In this document: positions 37,601 through 50,900 of the stretch, piece by piece
How positions within the stretch are numbered: position 1 is the stretch's first letter
Layout of the letters: the number at the start of each line of letters is the position of its first letter
Assembly: GCF_963675165.1 (NCBI RefSeq)
Contig: NC_087378.1
Location: 2,701,525-2,765,524 of the forward strand
Reading direction: 5' to 3'
Origin: Halichondria panicea
Taxonomy: Eukaryota > Porifera > Demospongiae > Suberitida > Halichondriidae
DNA: 64,000 bases
Position numbers and translations under genes: made by a program
Notes under the pieces: generated by a model
What the model saw: only the letters and a program-made list of their open reading frames with translations
Told to the model about the DNA's origin: nothing
The model's database searches: none

Positions 37601-39915
37601 AACGGACACAGAGCGAACCTGATTTGATTTACGAAATCCCGGGGGAATATGACTCAAGTAGTGAAGATGAATACATGACAATGCAACCAAATATATGTCA
37701 CTCAACCGAGGCACTTGACCTAGAAATCAGCTACCCATCCAAGCCTTTCAAACGAAAGTCCAGAGCTAGCAAATTTCTGAGGCCAAAAGGTCCACCCCCT
37801 CCTCCCAAAGTAAACAAGTTATCACACCTGAAAGCACAATCTAGAGTGAAAGAGATACGAGCAAAATTAATGTCCGGCAACAATCAGTGTAATGATCATT
37901 CAAGCCACTCCAGAGGCAACAAACAACATACTCCCAAGAGCACACTTGGGCCCTTAATAGCATTGGGAGCTCCACCTAAATTTATACCGATTGCTCCCAA
38001 ACCTAAAGCCCATAAATTGATGCAGATTCAACATTCAGCTGTACAAAACAAAGTGCCAACTTCCTCGATTCCATTAATAGCTACTATATCGGGGAACGTA
38101 GACTCACTTAAAGGCATCCGAAATTCTCCTCCAAATACTCTTAAATTCAAAAAAGTGTCACCAATATCTGCTTTAACAACACCATTCCTATCTCCGCCTT
38201 CAGCCTTTAAAGCTTCTTCAGTTCCCATTGTGAAGAAAAAGCCAATATTTCCACCAAACCTCATTCCTGTTAGCCTGTTGCCTCCGCCTATAGTCACATC
38301 TTCCAGTCATCAGCAGAATGAAGTACACATACCTCCAGCCATCAGTCTGAAAAATGAATCTTTCCTCACCCCCCCTCGACTCACCCCTTCTACCCCCCCG
38401 CCCAACACCAAGCCATTACCAGTCACACCTAGTAAGCAAACTAACAGTACTGTTAATGTTAGTGAAATAACTGCTAACCTGGGCTCTTGTCAGTGTGTGT
38501 CATCTCCATCAAAACCGTCTCCTTCAACTCTGACTAAGCCAGAGAAGACTAAATCACTACCACCCACACCACCACCACCTCCTCCAATTGTAAAACCACT
38601 CATGACACCGGCACAATCCTTACCTACTAGGACATTACCATTTCTGCCAGTGAAAACAAACTCAACATCTTTATCCTCTTCACAAGTACTAACAAAGCCA
38701 TTGCCCTATTCAGGACAAAAGTCGTCATCTAGACCGTTACCTCCACTACCAATAGGGGCACTTTCTAAATCAACCCAACCCCCTCCATTTCCACCTAGCC
38801 CACCTCCTCTACAGGCACCTCTCCTTCTACTTGGACCACCCCCTCTGCAAGCACTCCAAGGTCCTCCACTTGGACCATCCCCTCCACAAACACATCCCCT
38901 TCCAGTAGGTCCACCCCCTCCACACGGACCACCTCCTCCAAAAGTACCTCCCCCTCCACCAGGCCTACCCTCTCCACACAGACCACATCCTCCAAAGGCA
39001 CCTCTCCTTCCAGGTCCACCTCCACCAAAGGCATCTCTTTTCCCATCAGGTACACCCCATCCACACGGACCACCTCCTCCAAAGGCACCTCCTCCTCCAC
39101 CAGGCCCACCCTTTCCACATGGACCACCTCCTCCAAAGGCACCTCTCCTTCCACCAGGTCCACCTCCTCCAAAGGCACCTCTTCTTCCATCAGGTCCACC
39201 CCATCCACATGGACCACCTCCTCCAAAGGCACCTCATCTGCCAATAGGTCCATCCCCTCCTCCAAAGGCACCTCACCTGCCAATAGGTCCATCCCCTCCT
39301 CCAAAGGCACCTCTTCTACCACCAGGTCCACCCTATCCACATGGAACACCTCCTCCAAAGGCACCTCCCCCTCCACCAGGTCCACCCCCTCCACATGGAC
39401 CACCTCCTCTGCCACCAGGTCCACCCCCTCCACACGGACCACCTCCTCTGCCACCAGGTCCAACCCCTCCACACGGACTACCTCCTCTGCCACCAGGTCC
39501 ACCCCCTCCACACGGACTACCTCCTCTGGCACCAGGTCCACCCCCTCCGCACGGACTACCTCCTCTGGCACCAGGTCCACCTCCTCCACACGGACTACCT
39601 CCTCTGGCACCAGGTCCACCCCCTCCGCACGGACTACCTCCTCTGCCACCAGGTCCACCTCCTCCGCACGGACTACCTCCTCTGCCACCAGGTCCACCCC
39701 CTCCACACGGACCACCTCCTCTTCCACCAGGTCCACCTCCTCCACTTCACACACAATATTCAATGCCACTGTGTCCAACAGCTTCTACAAGCATATCAAA
39801 GCCCAAAAGAAGCAAAGGCAATAGCTCACCACCAAAAGCAAAATCATTTGGATCCACTTTAGACTTAAACAGTGAACTCCTAGCCAAGTTGAAGTCAAGA
39901 ACTCGTATTGAATAA
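34618..39915 (+). CDS. Tyrosine- and proline-rich scaffold with Ras-association-like N-terminus
   Basis: Seven phase-consistent exons (34618-34726, 34784-34832, 34885-35018, 35077-35202, 35261-35377, 35426-35511, 35710-39915) encode 1608 residues. Residues about 40-135 (AIRIFLGDGSHRTLSS ... YSLQIHYKYS ... VDKIYLYKISD) look like a ubiquitin-fold/Ras-association domain; this is a fold guess. The giant last exon encodes low-complexity sequence with many tyrosine motifs of SH2-ligand type (YSEIG, YDIVVP, YDVAIS, YENNAI, YDVIAD, YDYIHE, YEIPGE, YMTMQP) and SH3/EVH1-type proline motifs. Two segments near 37130 and 37250 share the pattern LYxNxxIxxGANGxIT followed by DYQxPP. The C-terminus has about 300 residues of PPGPPPPHG-type tandem repeats, then LDLNSELLAKLKSRT, which is WH2-like but incomplete. 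It is probably a membrane-proximal tyrosine-kinase substrate/actin adaptor (inference). I do not recognise an ortholog. Confidence 0.8.
38790..39752 (+). repeat. Coding minisatellite (proline-rich units)
   Basis: Tandem units, mostly about 39-48 bp and most regular at 39360-39750, encode PPGPPPPHGPPPLP-like peptides within the scaffold protein. The reverse strand is open across the array only because the repeat lacks stop codons there. Confidence 0.9.
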
Positions 39916-39992
39916 AAATTAGTAACACATTCACTAAACCAGTAATAATATGTAACACATAGTGAGCACCAACTAATGTTTGTTTGTTCTGG

Positions 39993-41311
39993 CTAGTTTG
40001 TAATATTTCGCAATTCTTTTTCTGCTGCTCCAACAAATGCAGGAAAGTTTGAATCAGTCAAACAGAGCCTGATAAAGTCACTCAGTTGGCTCACAGGAAA
40101 ATTTGTATTTGCATAAGCCTTCCCAAGACTTTTACCATCAGTGCTGACCTCCTGCAAGATATAACGGGACGTGGTGATCATTTGGTTGACTAAAGGCAAA
40201 AGAAAGTAATTTATAATTATAGGCCAGGTATAATAATATAGTAGGAAAAACTTTAATCGCAGCAATTCTCGCTCTGTGATTCAGACACAGAATGATAGTT
40301 GTTGGTTGTTGGTAGAAAATTATAGTGGAGACTACTGGCTTGTTATCAACTAGGTACGTAACAATGACGGTCAACTACATGTATATATACTACCGTGAAA
40401 AACTCACTTTGGCGAGCTCAGAAACAGACATCAAATCAAGATAGGAGCCATTGAGATTTTCTCCAGAGTCAGATTGCAATCCTTCGCTAGTTTGCATTCT
40501 GTAGTGAACATACAAACATACAATTGATCTCTATCTAGTAATAAAAAACTGTGCATACATGATAGAGGAGCCAGCTGGGAGAGTTAAGTTTGGTTCTTGG
40601 ACTTGAGAAAACATCTGGCTTTCCTCTGTAGGTGGCTGGGTAGCTTGTGAATAGGACACCATTGTAGAACTTGCACTTATATCCCTAATTGGGATCAGGG
40701 GAGACAGTTTTGAAATGCAATCATTGCAATTTTGAAGTGGTGTTTTGGTAGGAGGTTCAGCAGAAAACTTGATTCTGAATCGCCTTGAATCTTCCTATAA
40801 ACAGACACACTCACTCTATACATTGACTGCAAGTAACGTTGCCAACCTGGAGCTGATAAATAAAGAGGATACTGTCTCCCTTGCTCACACCTTTGATCCA
40901 CTTTTGTGCATCCCACAATGAGAAACTCTCCTGTTTAAGAATGGTGAATTTTCAAATTTTTATGGTATGGAATTAATACTACGCTTACGTACGTACATAG
41001 ACATGGGTTCCACGGGATATCATCAAATGATTGGAGTTGAGCAGTGCTAGTTGTATGACAGCATCTTTAGACGACATGTAATGCTGTGCAAGATATCATG
41101 CGAATAATGTGATGCTATCCTTTTGAACAGGTGAGCTGAGGTACGTCAAGAGCTCATATTTAAAATTATTTCGAAAGGCAAATAAATATATATTTTCTAC
41201 CGTCCAAGATCCTCCTTTTTTTCCTCCAGCTCCTGGTAGAGGTAGGATATCCTTGCCATCAGGAACCAGCCTTGCATACTTATCTAGTAGCCACACACCA
41301 ATTGTTGCCAT
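39993..41311 (-). CDS. REC114: Meiotic recombination protein REC114
   Basis: REC114 works with MEI4 and IHO1/Mer2 to promote SPO11-dependent meiotic double-strand breaks on chromosome axes. Six exons give about 270 residues, close to the mouse protein. The N-terminal half (MATIGVWLLDKYARLVP ... GSWT, HYMSSKDAVIQLALLN, WIKGVSKGDSILFIYQL, SRRFRIKFSAEPP) matches the PH-like domain with its RxFRVxFS strand and the Cys pair of the following helix (QNCNDCISKL). A Ser/Thr/Gln-rich linker follows. The last exon ends FIRLCLTDSNFPAFVGAAEK then ELRNITN, matching the conserved C-terminal helix of REC114 that contacts MEI4. The start is ATG 41311. It diverges from the KIAA0319-like gene with 239 bp between start codons and is tail-to-tail with the scaffold gene, 77 bp between stop codons. 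Confidence 0.85.
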
Positions 41312-41550
41312 ACTGCAGTTTTCAGTTCATACTTAATTGGTAAAGAGTAGTAAAAAGAGAGCTGAGATTAGATTGAAGGAAATTAGCATATCAATTGAGA
41401 GACCCTTTACCAGATGACCAAAGCCACACATTAAGTTTCGCACAATAAGATCACTTCCGTATGAGTATTCTTAGCCACACAGTGTGTATGTCGACAAAGT
41501 AAACACTCTGGCAAGGGCAGCTAGCTTGAGAACATTAACAAGGAGTAAAC
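41312..41550. promoter_or_regulatory. Divergent REC114 / KIAA0319-like promoter region
   Basis: 239 bp separates two head-to-head start codons, so both core promoters and 5' UTRs must fit here. No clear TATA box is visible. Confidence 0.6.
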
Positions 41551-44500
41551 ATGAGGCATATTGTGGCTCTTTTGGGATTTACATGTCTCCTATATTCAGG
41601 TTCGTCAGAAAACAGTGTGAATGTGTGATGTTTTATTGAACTTATAAACTGTAATAGCTACTTTATTATTTTGCTTGATTTCTTGCTTGTAGTGCAATGC
41701 TCTCACAATCAGTTAAGCAGCTCCAATAGTTGGCCATTCAACAAGGACGACGACGTGAACTCGAGGCAGTCTAATGGAAACTCATGGTCTTTCCCGACCG
41801 ACTCTGAACAACAAGAAAGTGTTAACACACAGTTTGAGTGTGGATTGGCTAACATATACCGTTCTAGTATTCCCACCGGTCGTACAAAAATGAGTAATAT
41901 TGAAACGACCGAATTGGAAAAACCTGAAGAATGTATCCAAGCATGCTGTGACATAGGCCCTGAAAAATGTCAATATGCGTGGATGTTTGCCAAAAAGTGC
42001 TTTCTGATAGGCTGTGATGAGGAGGAGAAAAATCTGTGTGAACCAATGCAGTTCCATAAAGCAGCGATTGAGTCAACCTATTACAAAGTGCAGTTGGTCA
42101 TCACTGGTATGCAAGTAATTTTTTTAATCATGTTGCTACAAAGTGCACTGTACATTATTTATGTGTGGGTGCTTGAAATAATGTATTTCCCTAGAAGTAG
42201 GCCTATTTGAAATTCAATGGCTTCCAAAAGTTATTGTTTGTGTAAATGTCATTGCTGTTGCAGTGAATGGCAACGTCTGTGTTTTGTGTCTGTACTATTA
42301 CTTCCCCCTAACAGACAATGAGAACAGTGAGACTGTGACTACTACTAGTGAAGAAACTGCTCCTACAACAGCCAGCCAATCAGAGCCCACAACTACCGCT
42401 GCTATCACAACCGCTAGTGAGAAGACCCCTGACAATCTTGTAACAGTAATGGCGCGACCAAACAAGCCCACTAAGGTGATCGACGTTACCCCTGACAGTC
42501 AGACTCCCCCCACTACCACCGTGAGACCAATCCCTGCAAGTACAACCACTGAAAAACCAAACCATGGTACAGTAAACCCTTAAACCCTGTCAATGTTAAT
42601 TTGAGCAGTCCAACCAGAGGTGTCTTACTGTACATGGTGGAAACACACATGTTAATTACTTACATGTACATGGGGGGGGGGGGGGCAGTTGTGTTTAAGA
42701 AGGTGACCTTGCTGTATGGGGTTATTTGATACATGTGTGTTAGATTCTCGTCACCCAATGTGTGTATAGCGCGCGTCAATAGTTAAGGAAATTTCATCGC
42801 TGAGTGAACTTAATTGAAGCTAATGGTCCTTGTCCTCCCAAGTTACAAAACACTATAGAACCAATAAATGGGGTTTATGTAAATTTACATGTACATCCCT
42901 GAAACTTGTATTTGTATACTTGTGCTAGCTGTTGTGTTGTTCCTGCAGGCATCATCGTGGCCACTGATGGTGACACAGACATCTCCCTCCCCACCAATAC
43001 AGCCAAGATCTATGGCAACACATGGCCCAAGCCCAAGTACCTCGGATCGTACCTCTACAAATGGGAGAAGGTGTCTGGGCCGGAGCAGGGCACCATGGTG
43101 GGCAAAGATGACAAGGATGTCACTCTAAGAGATGTGCGTTGATGGAATGTGTGATTTAATCGCTAATTGTAGTTGCTTTACTTCAAAAGAGAGTACCGTA
43201 TAGCAGGTATAATTATTTCGAGGGTGTAAATGTTCGTGGTTTTCGTGGATTAGGCATATACCCGCTATATGGTATCTTGTACATGTACACTGCACTGGCG
43301 GTGGTAGTACATCTGTATGGGTACCGTACATGTGCATGTATAATGATGGTGCTTTACGGTATCTACAATGTAGATGTATTAATATGCACTCGTTGCTTTA
43401 TAGTTTTGTTGGTTGCAAATTTATCGGGCTACTGCTCCCAACCTGTCCGTGTGTAATGTGCGTTGCGTTATGTGGAAGCATTTCTCCGTGCAGCTTGTGC
43501 CTGGTACGTACACACTGCGACTGAAAGTGACTAACTGGATGGGTAGTGACTGGGGGGAGGGGTTCATCAACATCACAGTCCACCAAGCTAGTCACGTCAA
43601 CTCACCACCAGTACCCATCATTCTGCCCTCCTCTGACGAAATGGTACGTACGTGTATATACATAATTATAAGTACTGTGTTTTGTAAGTTGCTTGTCATT
43701 GCACACAGTAAATGGGCGTTGTCTGTGTACTACTGTTGTTACTAAGTTAATTTGTTTGCTGAATAGACACATTCACTTTACTACAGACTCAGTAGTACTA
43801 TAGACAACGCCCATTTACTGTGCGCGCAATGCCAAGTAACTTGCAAAATGCAGTAGCTCTCTAATGGGTACTTCTGCTAACCGGGGTAAAAATTTCGTTC
43901 AACTCAAAAACAGTGATTTTCGTGAGTAAAATTTTTGTTTGACTTCACTGCTTGCACTGCATTGCATGTGGGGTAAGCTATGCCTACGTTTTTGTGGAGA
44001 ACAATTTCGTGGAGGTCAGCTTGCCCACAAAATAACGAATATTATACCACACTTATGTCACCACTAATTGATCTCATTGGTCAACAGCTGTAGGATATAT
44101 AGCATACAGCCCCAGGATGCACAGTTTTCAAGTTGTTTTTTAGTTTTTTCATTAATTTGTTCAAGAAAATAAGCAAAGAGAAAAGAGCCATGCTTGACAG
44201 TACTAACACTCAAAGCGACGGCAGAAACACGGAAGGTGCTCTCCAACAAGATGGCTAAGCTTCCATGGGGTGCTGTATGTGTGATAACTGTACATTTATC
44301 CTCGTTATGGACTTGTTGTACGTACATGTACATGAAGCTAGGTACTGTGGACCCCTCTTTAATGGGCACCCTGAGGAAAGGCCAACTGCATGTGATACAC
44401 CATGCAGGCCCCCAAGTCTAAATGGGCAAAACAAAACCCTTTAAAAAGCTACCTTTCTGTACATGTACATGTAGTATAAACTGTCAATCAGAGTAATGTA

Positions 44501-44907
44501 CTTTAGGTGCATCGTGTGTGGGAGTACGGATAGTACGGATGCCTGTGGCTTAAAGTACATACTTCGAGAACCGCAATGCCATGGTTAATTTGCAGGGCAA
44601 TATTCTTATAGTCGTACACTGTAGGACACCGCTCTAATATAAGACCCACTTGGAGATTCACCCATATCGCATATTCGTTTGTTTTTCGTACATTAGTCTC
44701 GCAAATGTTAATTTAGTCGTATAAATAGATGTCTTGTTTTCGGTGTTGATTCAACATGATAATTGTCGTACGTGATAACACCAACCTCTTGTTATCCGTA
44801 CTGTCAGACCTCTTGAGCTAAATTTTGAGACAGGCCACAACTCAAAGCACATACGTCCATACTAACACATGTACACACATACACGCACGCGCACACACAC
44901 ACACACA

Positions 44908-44951
<44 letters not shown>

Positions 44952-47900
44952 CACACACATACACCAGATCACCCTTCCCCAAGACTCCATTGTGCTGGAT
45001 GCTCAGTCAACCACTGATGATCGCGGAGAGGAGGGGCTGAGTTTTCACTGGGAGGAGGTGTCCGGGCCGTTGGGCTCAGACCTGGAGGCTGACACACCAG
45101 TGCTCAAACTCAGCGGACTATCAGAAGGAGTTCATGTGTACAAGTACGTGCATGGGATCCAGCTGTATGCATGTATATGATGCACCCCCCCCATACATGT
45201 ATGCATGTATATGATGCACCCCCCCCCCCCCAATACATGTATGCATGTATATGATGCACCCCCCCCCCCCCCTATACATGTATGCATGTATATGATGCAC
45301 CCCCCCCCCTATACATGTATGCATGTATATGATGCACCCCCCCCCCCTATACATGTATGCATGTATATGATGCACCCCCCCCCCCCCCCCAATACATGTA
45401 TGCATGTATATGATGCACCCCTCCCCCCCTATACATGTATGCATGTATATGATGCACCCCTCCCCCCCTATACATGTATGCATGTATATGATGCACCCCC
45501 CCCCCCCTATACATGTATGCATGTATATGATGCACCCCCCCCCTATACATGTATGCATGTATATGATGCACCCCCCCCCCCCCCCCATACATGTAATCGC
45601 ATTTACTGTATGTACAACTCTAGAGTCTGGTGTTATGTGCCAACATGTACACTGACGGTACTGCTCAGAAATGAACTAAAAAATTTACATTTATGTACAT
45701 GTATTCTACGTCTGTACACTGTTTTGGTGTATTACATGATCGGTGGTGGTATTTTAATGGTGGTGGTATCTCGTATCTGTAGCATTACACACGTACTCAA
45801 TTCTCTCCTCTCCCTTAGACTAACTGTGACTGATTCTGACGGAGCTGCAGCTGTGGCCACTGCCAAAGTGACTGTGTTGGTTGACAAGGACTACCCTCCC
45901 ATTGCCCACGCTGGAAATCCTGTCGTCTTACACCTGCCCAATAACGAGGCCACTCTCGATGGAAGTGCCAGCAAGGACGAGGTGGGCTACTAATCAGGGA
46001 TATTGTGGGATATAGTGGGTAGCATTTAGGGTAAATTTTATCTTGTAAAATTGATGCATTATGTAGTGCTTCTCTTTTCCGCCAGTACTGGTAGAGCAAT
46101 CCTAAGAATCCCCACTGTTAAAATAATAACCTTGTTTTCAGGAAACTAAACCCACAACAGGATTTTCCTCATGCCATTGGTATAGAAGGGTCCATTTTGG
46201 TGTTAGTATTCTCAGGGCTTTACATATGTGTACTAGCTGTATGTACTGTATTGAAGCGTAGATAGAGTTCTGGTGTATGCACTTGGTCATAAAACCATAT
46301 GGTCAGAATTTGAGATGTGAGGTAGCTACTTTGTACTAGAGTAATTGCACATAAACTTGTGCGAAGTTGTGCTTCTTGTAACCGAATTTGGGATTTTCTT
46401 GTACTCCATGCCCATGGTTACATATAAGCTTATGAATTGTCATATGCCAGGGTAAACTAAAATACAAGTGGACATACCTGTCTGGCCCTGGTGGGGGAGA
46501 CATGGAGGGGGCCAACACAGCCACGCTATATGTGAAGAACCTCATACTGGGCAACCATCAGTACCAACTCACTGTCACCGACTCTTCTGGCCAGATCGCT
46601 GCCGACACAGTGTCTGTGATTGTACTGTCTGAGGACAACAAGCCACCTGTAGCCAATGCTGGTAGAGACATGACTGTGGTGTCCCCTGTGTCCAGTGTCG
46701 TGCTGAGTGCGGTAGGCAGCAGTGATGACTATTTGATCAGCAGTTTTAAATGGACGCAGTTGGAGTGAGTGCAGTACTTACATGTGCATGTCATTGTGTG
46801 TAGCTTAGTATGTGTTAGTATGTATAGTAGCAGTGAATAAGCAGAGAACTTAGTTTCAGGGTGCATGCTGATGCGCATGTGTACGGTAGATGGTATTAGT
46901 GAAGGTGAAATGCTCGAGTTAATGTTTACTATTTCAAAAGCACTAGTAAACTGTTTACTGTTCTCACTTCACCAGCATTGGCAGCTTTAATTGATACTGT
47001 AGCTGCTGTAAAGTTATGTTCAGTGTGTGAGTGTGTGTACCCCCCTCCTTCAGCGGCCCGACTGATGTCACTCTGAGTGGAGTGGACTCACTAAACCTCA
47101 CTGTGTCTGGGCTCCACATTGATGAGGTTGTCGGCTCTCCAACTTACTTTCACTTCTTGCTCACCGTGACTGACTATCGCAACCTCACCGACACCTCTAA
47201 AGTACAGGTCACATTCAGAAAAGGTATGTCTACGTACATGTGTCACTATATAAATAATGTACATACTCTTCCACATTTACACACAGTTTGAATGTTCCCA
47301 TTGACTTTTGTGATTGATTTCTGTCCCTCTTTACTCGCTATGCAGACCCTCACATTCCTCCCGTGGCTTTGGCTGGTCCTGACATCAACATCACCCTGCC
47401 TCAGTCAGCTGTGGTCCTGGACGGTACTGGTAGTCATGACGACTTTGGTATCGTCTCATACCAGTGGAGCAGGGCAAAGGACAGCCCAGCTGCTGGGGTG
47501 AGCATTTTGTTGTCATGCATGTTGTTCATGATTGTCTTGTATATCGTATAGCGTGTAAGTTTCGTGGGGTAAAAAATTCGTTCCACTCGAGAAACGGTGG
47601 TTTTCCTGAGTAAAAATTTCGTTTAGTCTCATTTCCTGCACTGCATTCCGGTAAGCCACGCCTACGTTAAAATTTCTTGGAGGTCAGCTTGCCCACGAAA
47701 ATAATGAATATTTTACCCACACGAAAATTACCCGCTATTCATTTCCTGCACTGCATTCCGGTAAGCCACGCCTACGTTAAAATTTCTTGGAGGTCAGCTT
47801 GCCCACGAAAATAATGAATATTTTACCCACACGAAAATTACCCGCTATACGGTAACTGAGGTTGGTGTGCACTCTGAGCTCTTGACATTGGTCTAGACGT

Positions 47901-50900
47901 GGATAAATTGTATTACAACCCTACATAATTGTTCGTACATCTACATGTACTTCCTACCCTTTTCATATCACAAGAAATAAGAGCCATCATAATAATAATA
48001 ATTATACACCATGCAGTCTATACCTCCACAGTAGTTGAGATGAGTACTACTTTTTGTAACAACAGTATGAATGATTGTAGTTTTCTTGTCACCCAGTTTT
48101 GAATGTCATGCCTGTACACACAGAGAGTGATGGGAGGCTCTGACAGAAAACCTTGTCTCATTGTGTCCGACTTAGTCAACGGGACATACCAGTTCACTCT
48201 TAAGTTGACCAACAAGAATGGGGAAATAGCTGAGGACAGTGTGACAGTGACCGTCCTGCCAAACCCGTCTGACCGGTTTCTCCTACAAATTCATTTGGAT
48301 GGCGATATCACACAGTTTACACAAGTTGATGTGGTACGAGATTGTGGTAGATATAGCATTTGACACGAGAGTGAGCTGCCTGTATGTATGATAATTATAT
48401 CATTTACAACATACACATGTACTCTTTAAATCACTCTCACCATTGGTCACTCACTCTTTCTACAGAAAAGAATTCGCTCCAGCCCATGTGTGTATATACT
48501 TACTCTAACACATTGTATGTACTGTCATGACCTAACCCTAACCCTAACACTAGGCTTGTCCCCACTCCCACTTCTGCCCCTTATTCCCATTGTATGTACT
48601 GTCATGACCTAACCCTAACCCTAGGCTTGTCCCCACTCCCACTTCCACCCATTGTATGTACTGTCATGACCTAACCCTAACCCTAACACTAGGCTTGTCC
48701 CCACTCCCACTTCCGCTCCTTCCATTGTATGTACTGTCATGACCTAACCCTAACCCTAACACTAGGCTTGTCCCCACTCCCACTTCCGCACATTGTATGT
48801 ACTGTCATGACCTAACCCTAACCCTAACCCTAGGCTTGTCCCCACTCCCACTTCCGCCTATTGTATGTACTGTCATGACCTAACCCTAACCCTAGCCAAC
48901 CCGTATCCACAAATATATGGCTATTATTGCATGCTGGAAATATAGTCATGTATTCTGTACGTGTAACAAAAATGCGGTTTTTACCTCCTGATTCGCAACC
49001 GTCCCCTCTCACACAGGACCATTTTAAGCATGCTCTGACCTACCTTCTCTACAACGGTTCTGATGAATATGATGTCCAAGTAGTGTCCGTGAACCCTGCT
49101 GACACACATATCATGGTAGAGTTCTTTGCCATGGGGCACAACTCTAAGAAGATAATGAATACCACAGAGGCTTACTACAAGTTGACAGAGAAGGGGCAGA
49201 ACTTCCACTACACCTCTTACCACATTCTTAAGGTGGACATGAAAGGTGTGTCATCGTCAATACCAACATAGTTATATACCTACATGTACATGCATGGTTC
49301 TGCCCACTGACCACTGCAGCTCTTATAAGCGACCAGCACTTACTCTCTGCGACCACTAGATACAGTAACTCCATAGCTAGCTACAGCTGTAGCTTGTTCT
49401 GAGCATGCGAATAATTGTGCTGAGTCTGCAGTACTACTACGATCAAGTACAAACATACCGAATTATTTAGTGCTAGATCTATAGTCTCAAAGACTTAGAG
49501 CTAGAGAGGGGTCCTAGTTCCAAGAGGATATGTCAAGAACTATAAAGTGATTCCAGTGTCAGCAAGTACAGCTTTATAGTGATTCACATACTTGCATGTC
49601 TTTATCATAGTTATATCATTGAACGGAAATTGTTTCTCTAGACCAACAATTTTTTACGGGGGTCCCGGATCCCCCCTTTGTAGTTTAGCCACCACTCAAC
49701 AAATCCTGGGCAGAACCCTGAATATGTATAATTTATAATGTGCTTTCTATATAATGACAGTCAGTCAGTCAGTGTATGAGTGTTTAAGGTTATAATTAAT
49801 TAATACTGTATAGCGCAAAATTTTAAAGGCACTTATATTTTGTGGAATGGCCTCTAAAAGCATTTCGTTGCACAATATTCGCGGAATGACTGCTTACCGG
49901 AAGCCACGCCTTTAAATATTTGCACATTATAGCAGATAATTCTAATTAAAGAACAATTTTCGTGATTTTCGTGTAGGATTGCTAACCCACGAAATCTGCG
50001 AAAATTAAGCCCCTCGAAAATTTCGTTCAATACAGTAGTGTCTCTTGGGAAAACAATATCGTAATAATTATTTTGGTTGCTTTATGTCCACTTTTCTGCC
50101 CTCTAGTGTGCCAGTTGCCCTGCTCTGGTCATGGGTCATGTGACCCAAAGACGAGGAAGTGTCAGTGCTCCACCTACTGGATGGAGAACCCCTTCAAGTC
50201 CCAACTGGGGAGAAAGGAGAGCAACTGTGGTATGTGATGTGCGTTCGCCACGTTCTTACAACTTCTGCTCCTTATGTTTATGTTGTAGTCTCTTCTGATG
50301 AAGTTTCAGGCTTGTGTAGGACAATGTATATGTAGCATCAGCATGCAAAATATGCATTCGCAGAGTCACAATGTCACTAACTTTTACATTCAACTTCACC
50401 TTACACCTGAGCTTAATGAATTGTGTTATGAAGTGGTTTCCATTTTGTTATCTCTCAGAGTGGAGTGTGTTCTATGTTACACTGGTAGTACTTGGTGTCG
50501 TGGCTGTGCTCCTCCTTGTACTCTGGATCTGCTGCTGCTGTTGTTTGAAAAAGTTCGCAATGTTTATTCACATTCTGCACCTGTGCATGTCCCAGAGTGA
50601 CAAATGTCAGACTAGCATATTTTTGTTGTGCATGCCTATCTTCTCCCCTTTTATAGAAAACTTACTGCATGTAATGGCTGATTAACAACTGTACACATGC
50701 ACCTACGCGTATAATTGCCTTATAAAGTGGGGTTGGTATAACAGTTTCGTGTTTTTGTTGATTAATTTATACCCACGAACAACATTAGTATCACATGCTT
50801 GCATGTGAAATCCTTTCTAACAATCTTTCTGCGAAAGTTTATACCCTCGAAATATATCCGCTATACCTTACGTAGTATGGCCTGCTGTGGCGCATGTGTG

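Noticed and set aside
38795-39778. 327-codon antisense open frame (EEVVRVEGVDLV repeats)
   Set aside because: It mirrors the proline minisatellite of the scaffold gene; it has no independent start context, splice sites or non-repeat sequence.
39341-39862. 173-codon frame-shifted open frame (HPLHTDYLLCHQV repeats)
   Set aside because: It is an alternate frame of the same coding minisatellite.
45121-45993. Long open frames on both strands over the C-tract minisatellite
   Set aside because: They are produced by a repeat without stops; the real PKD exons lie on either side and are in a different splice structure.
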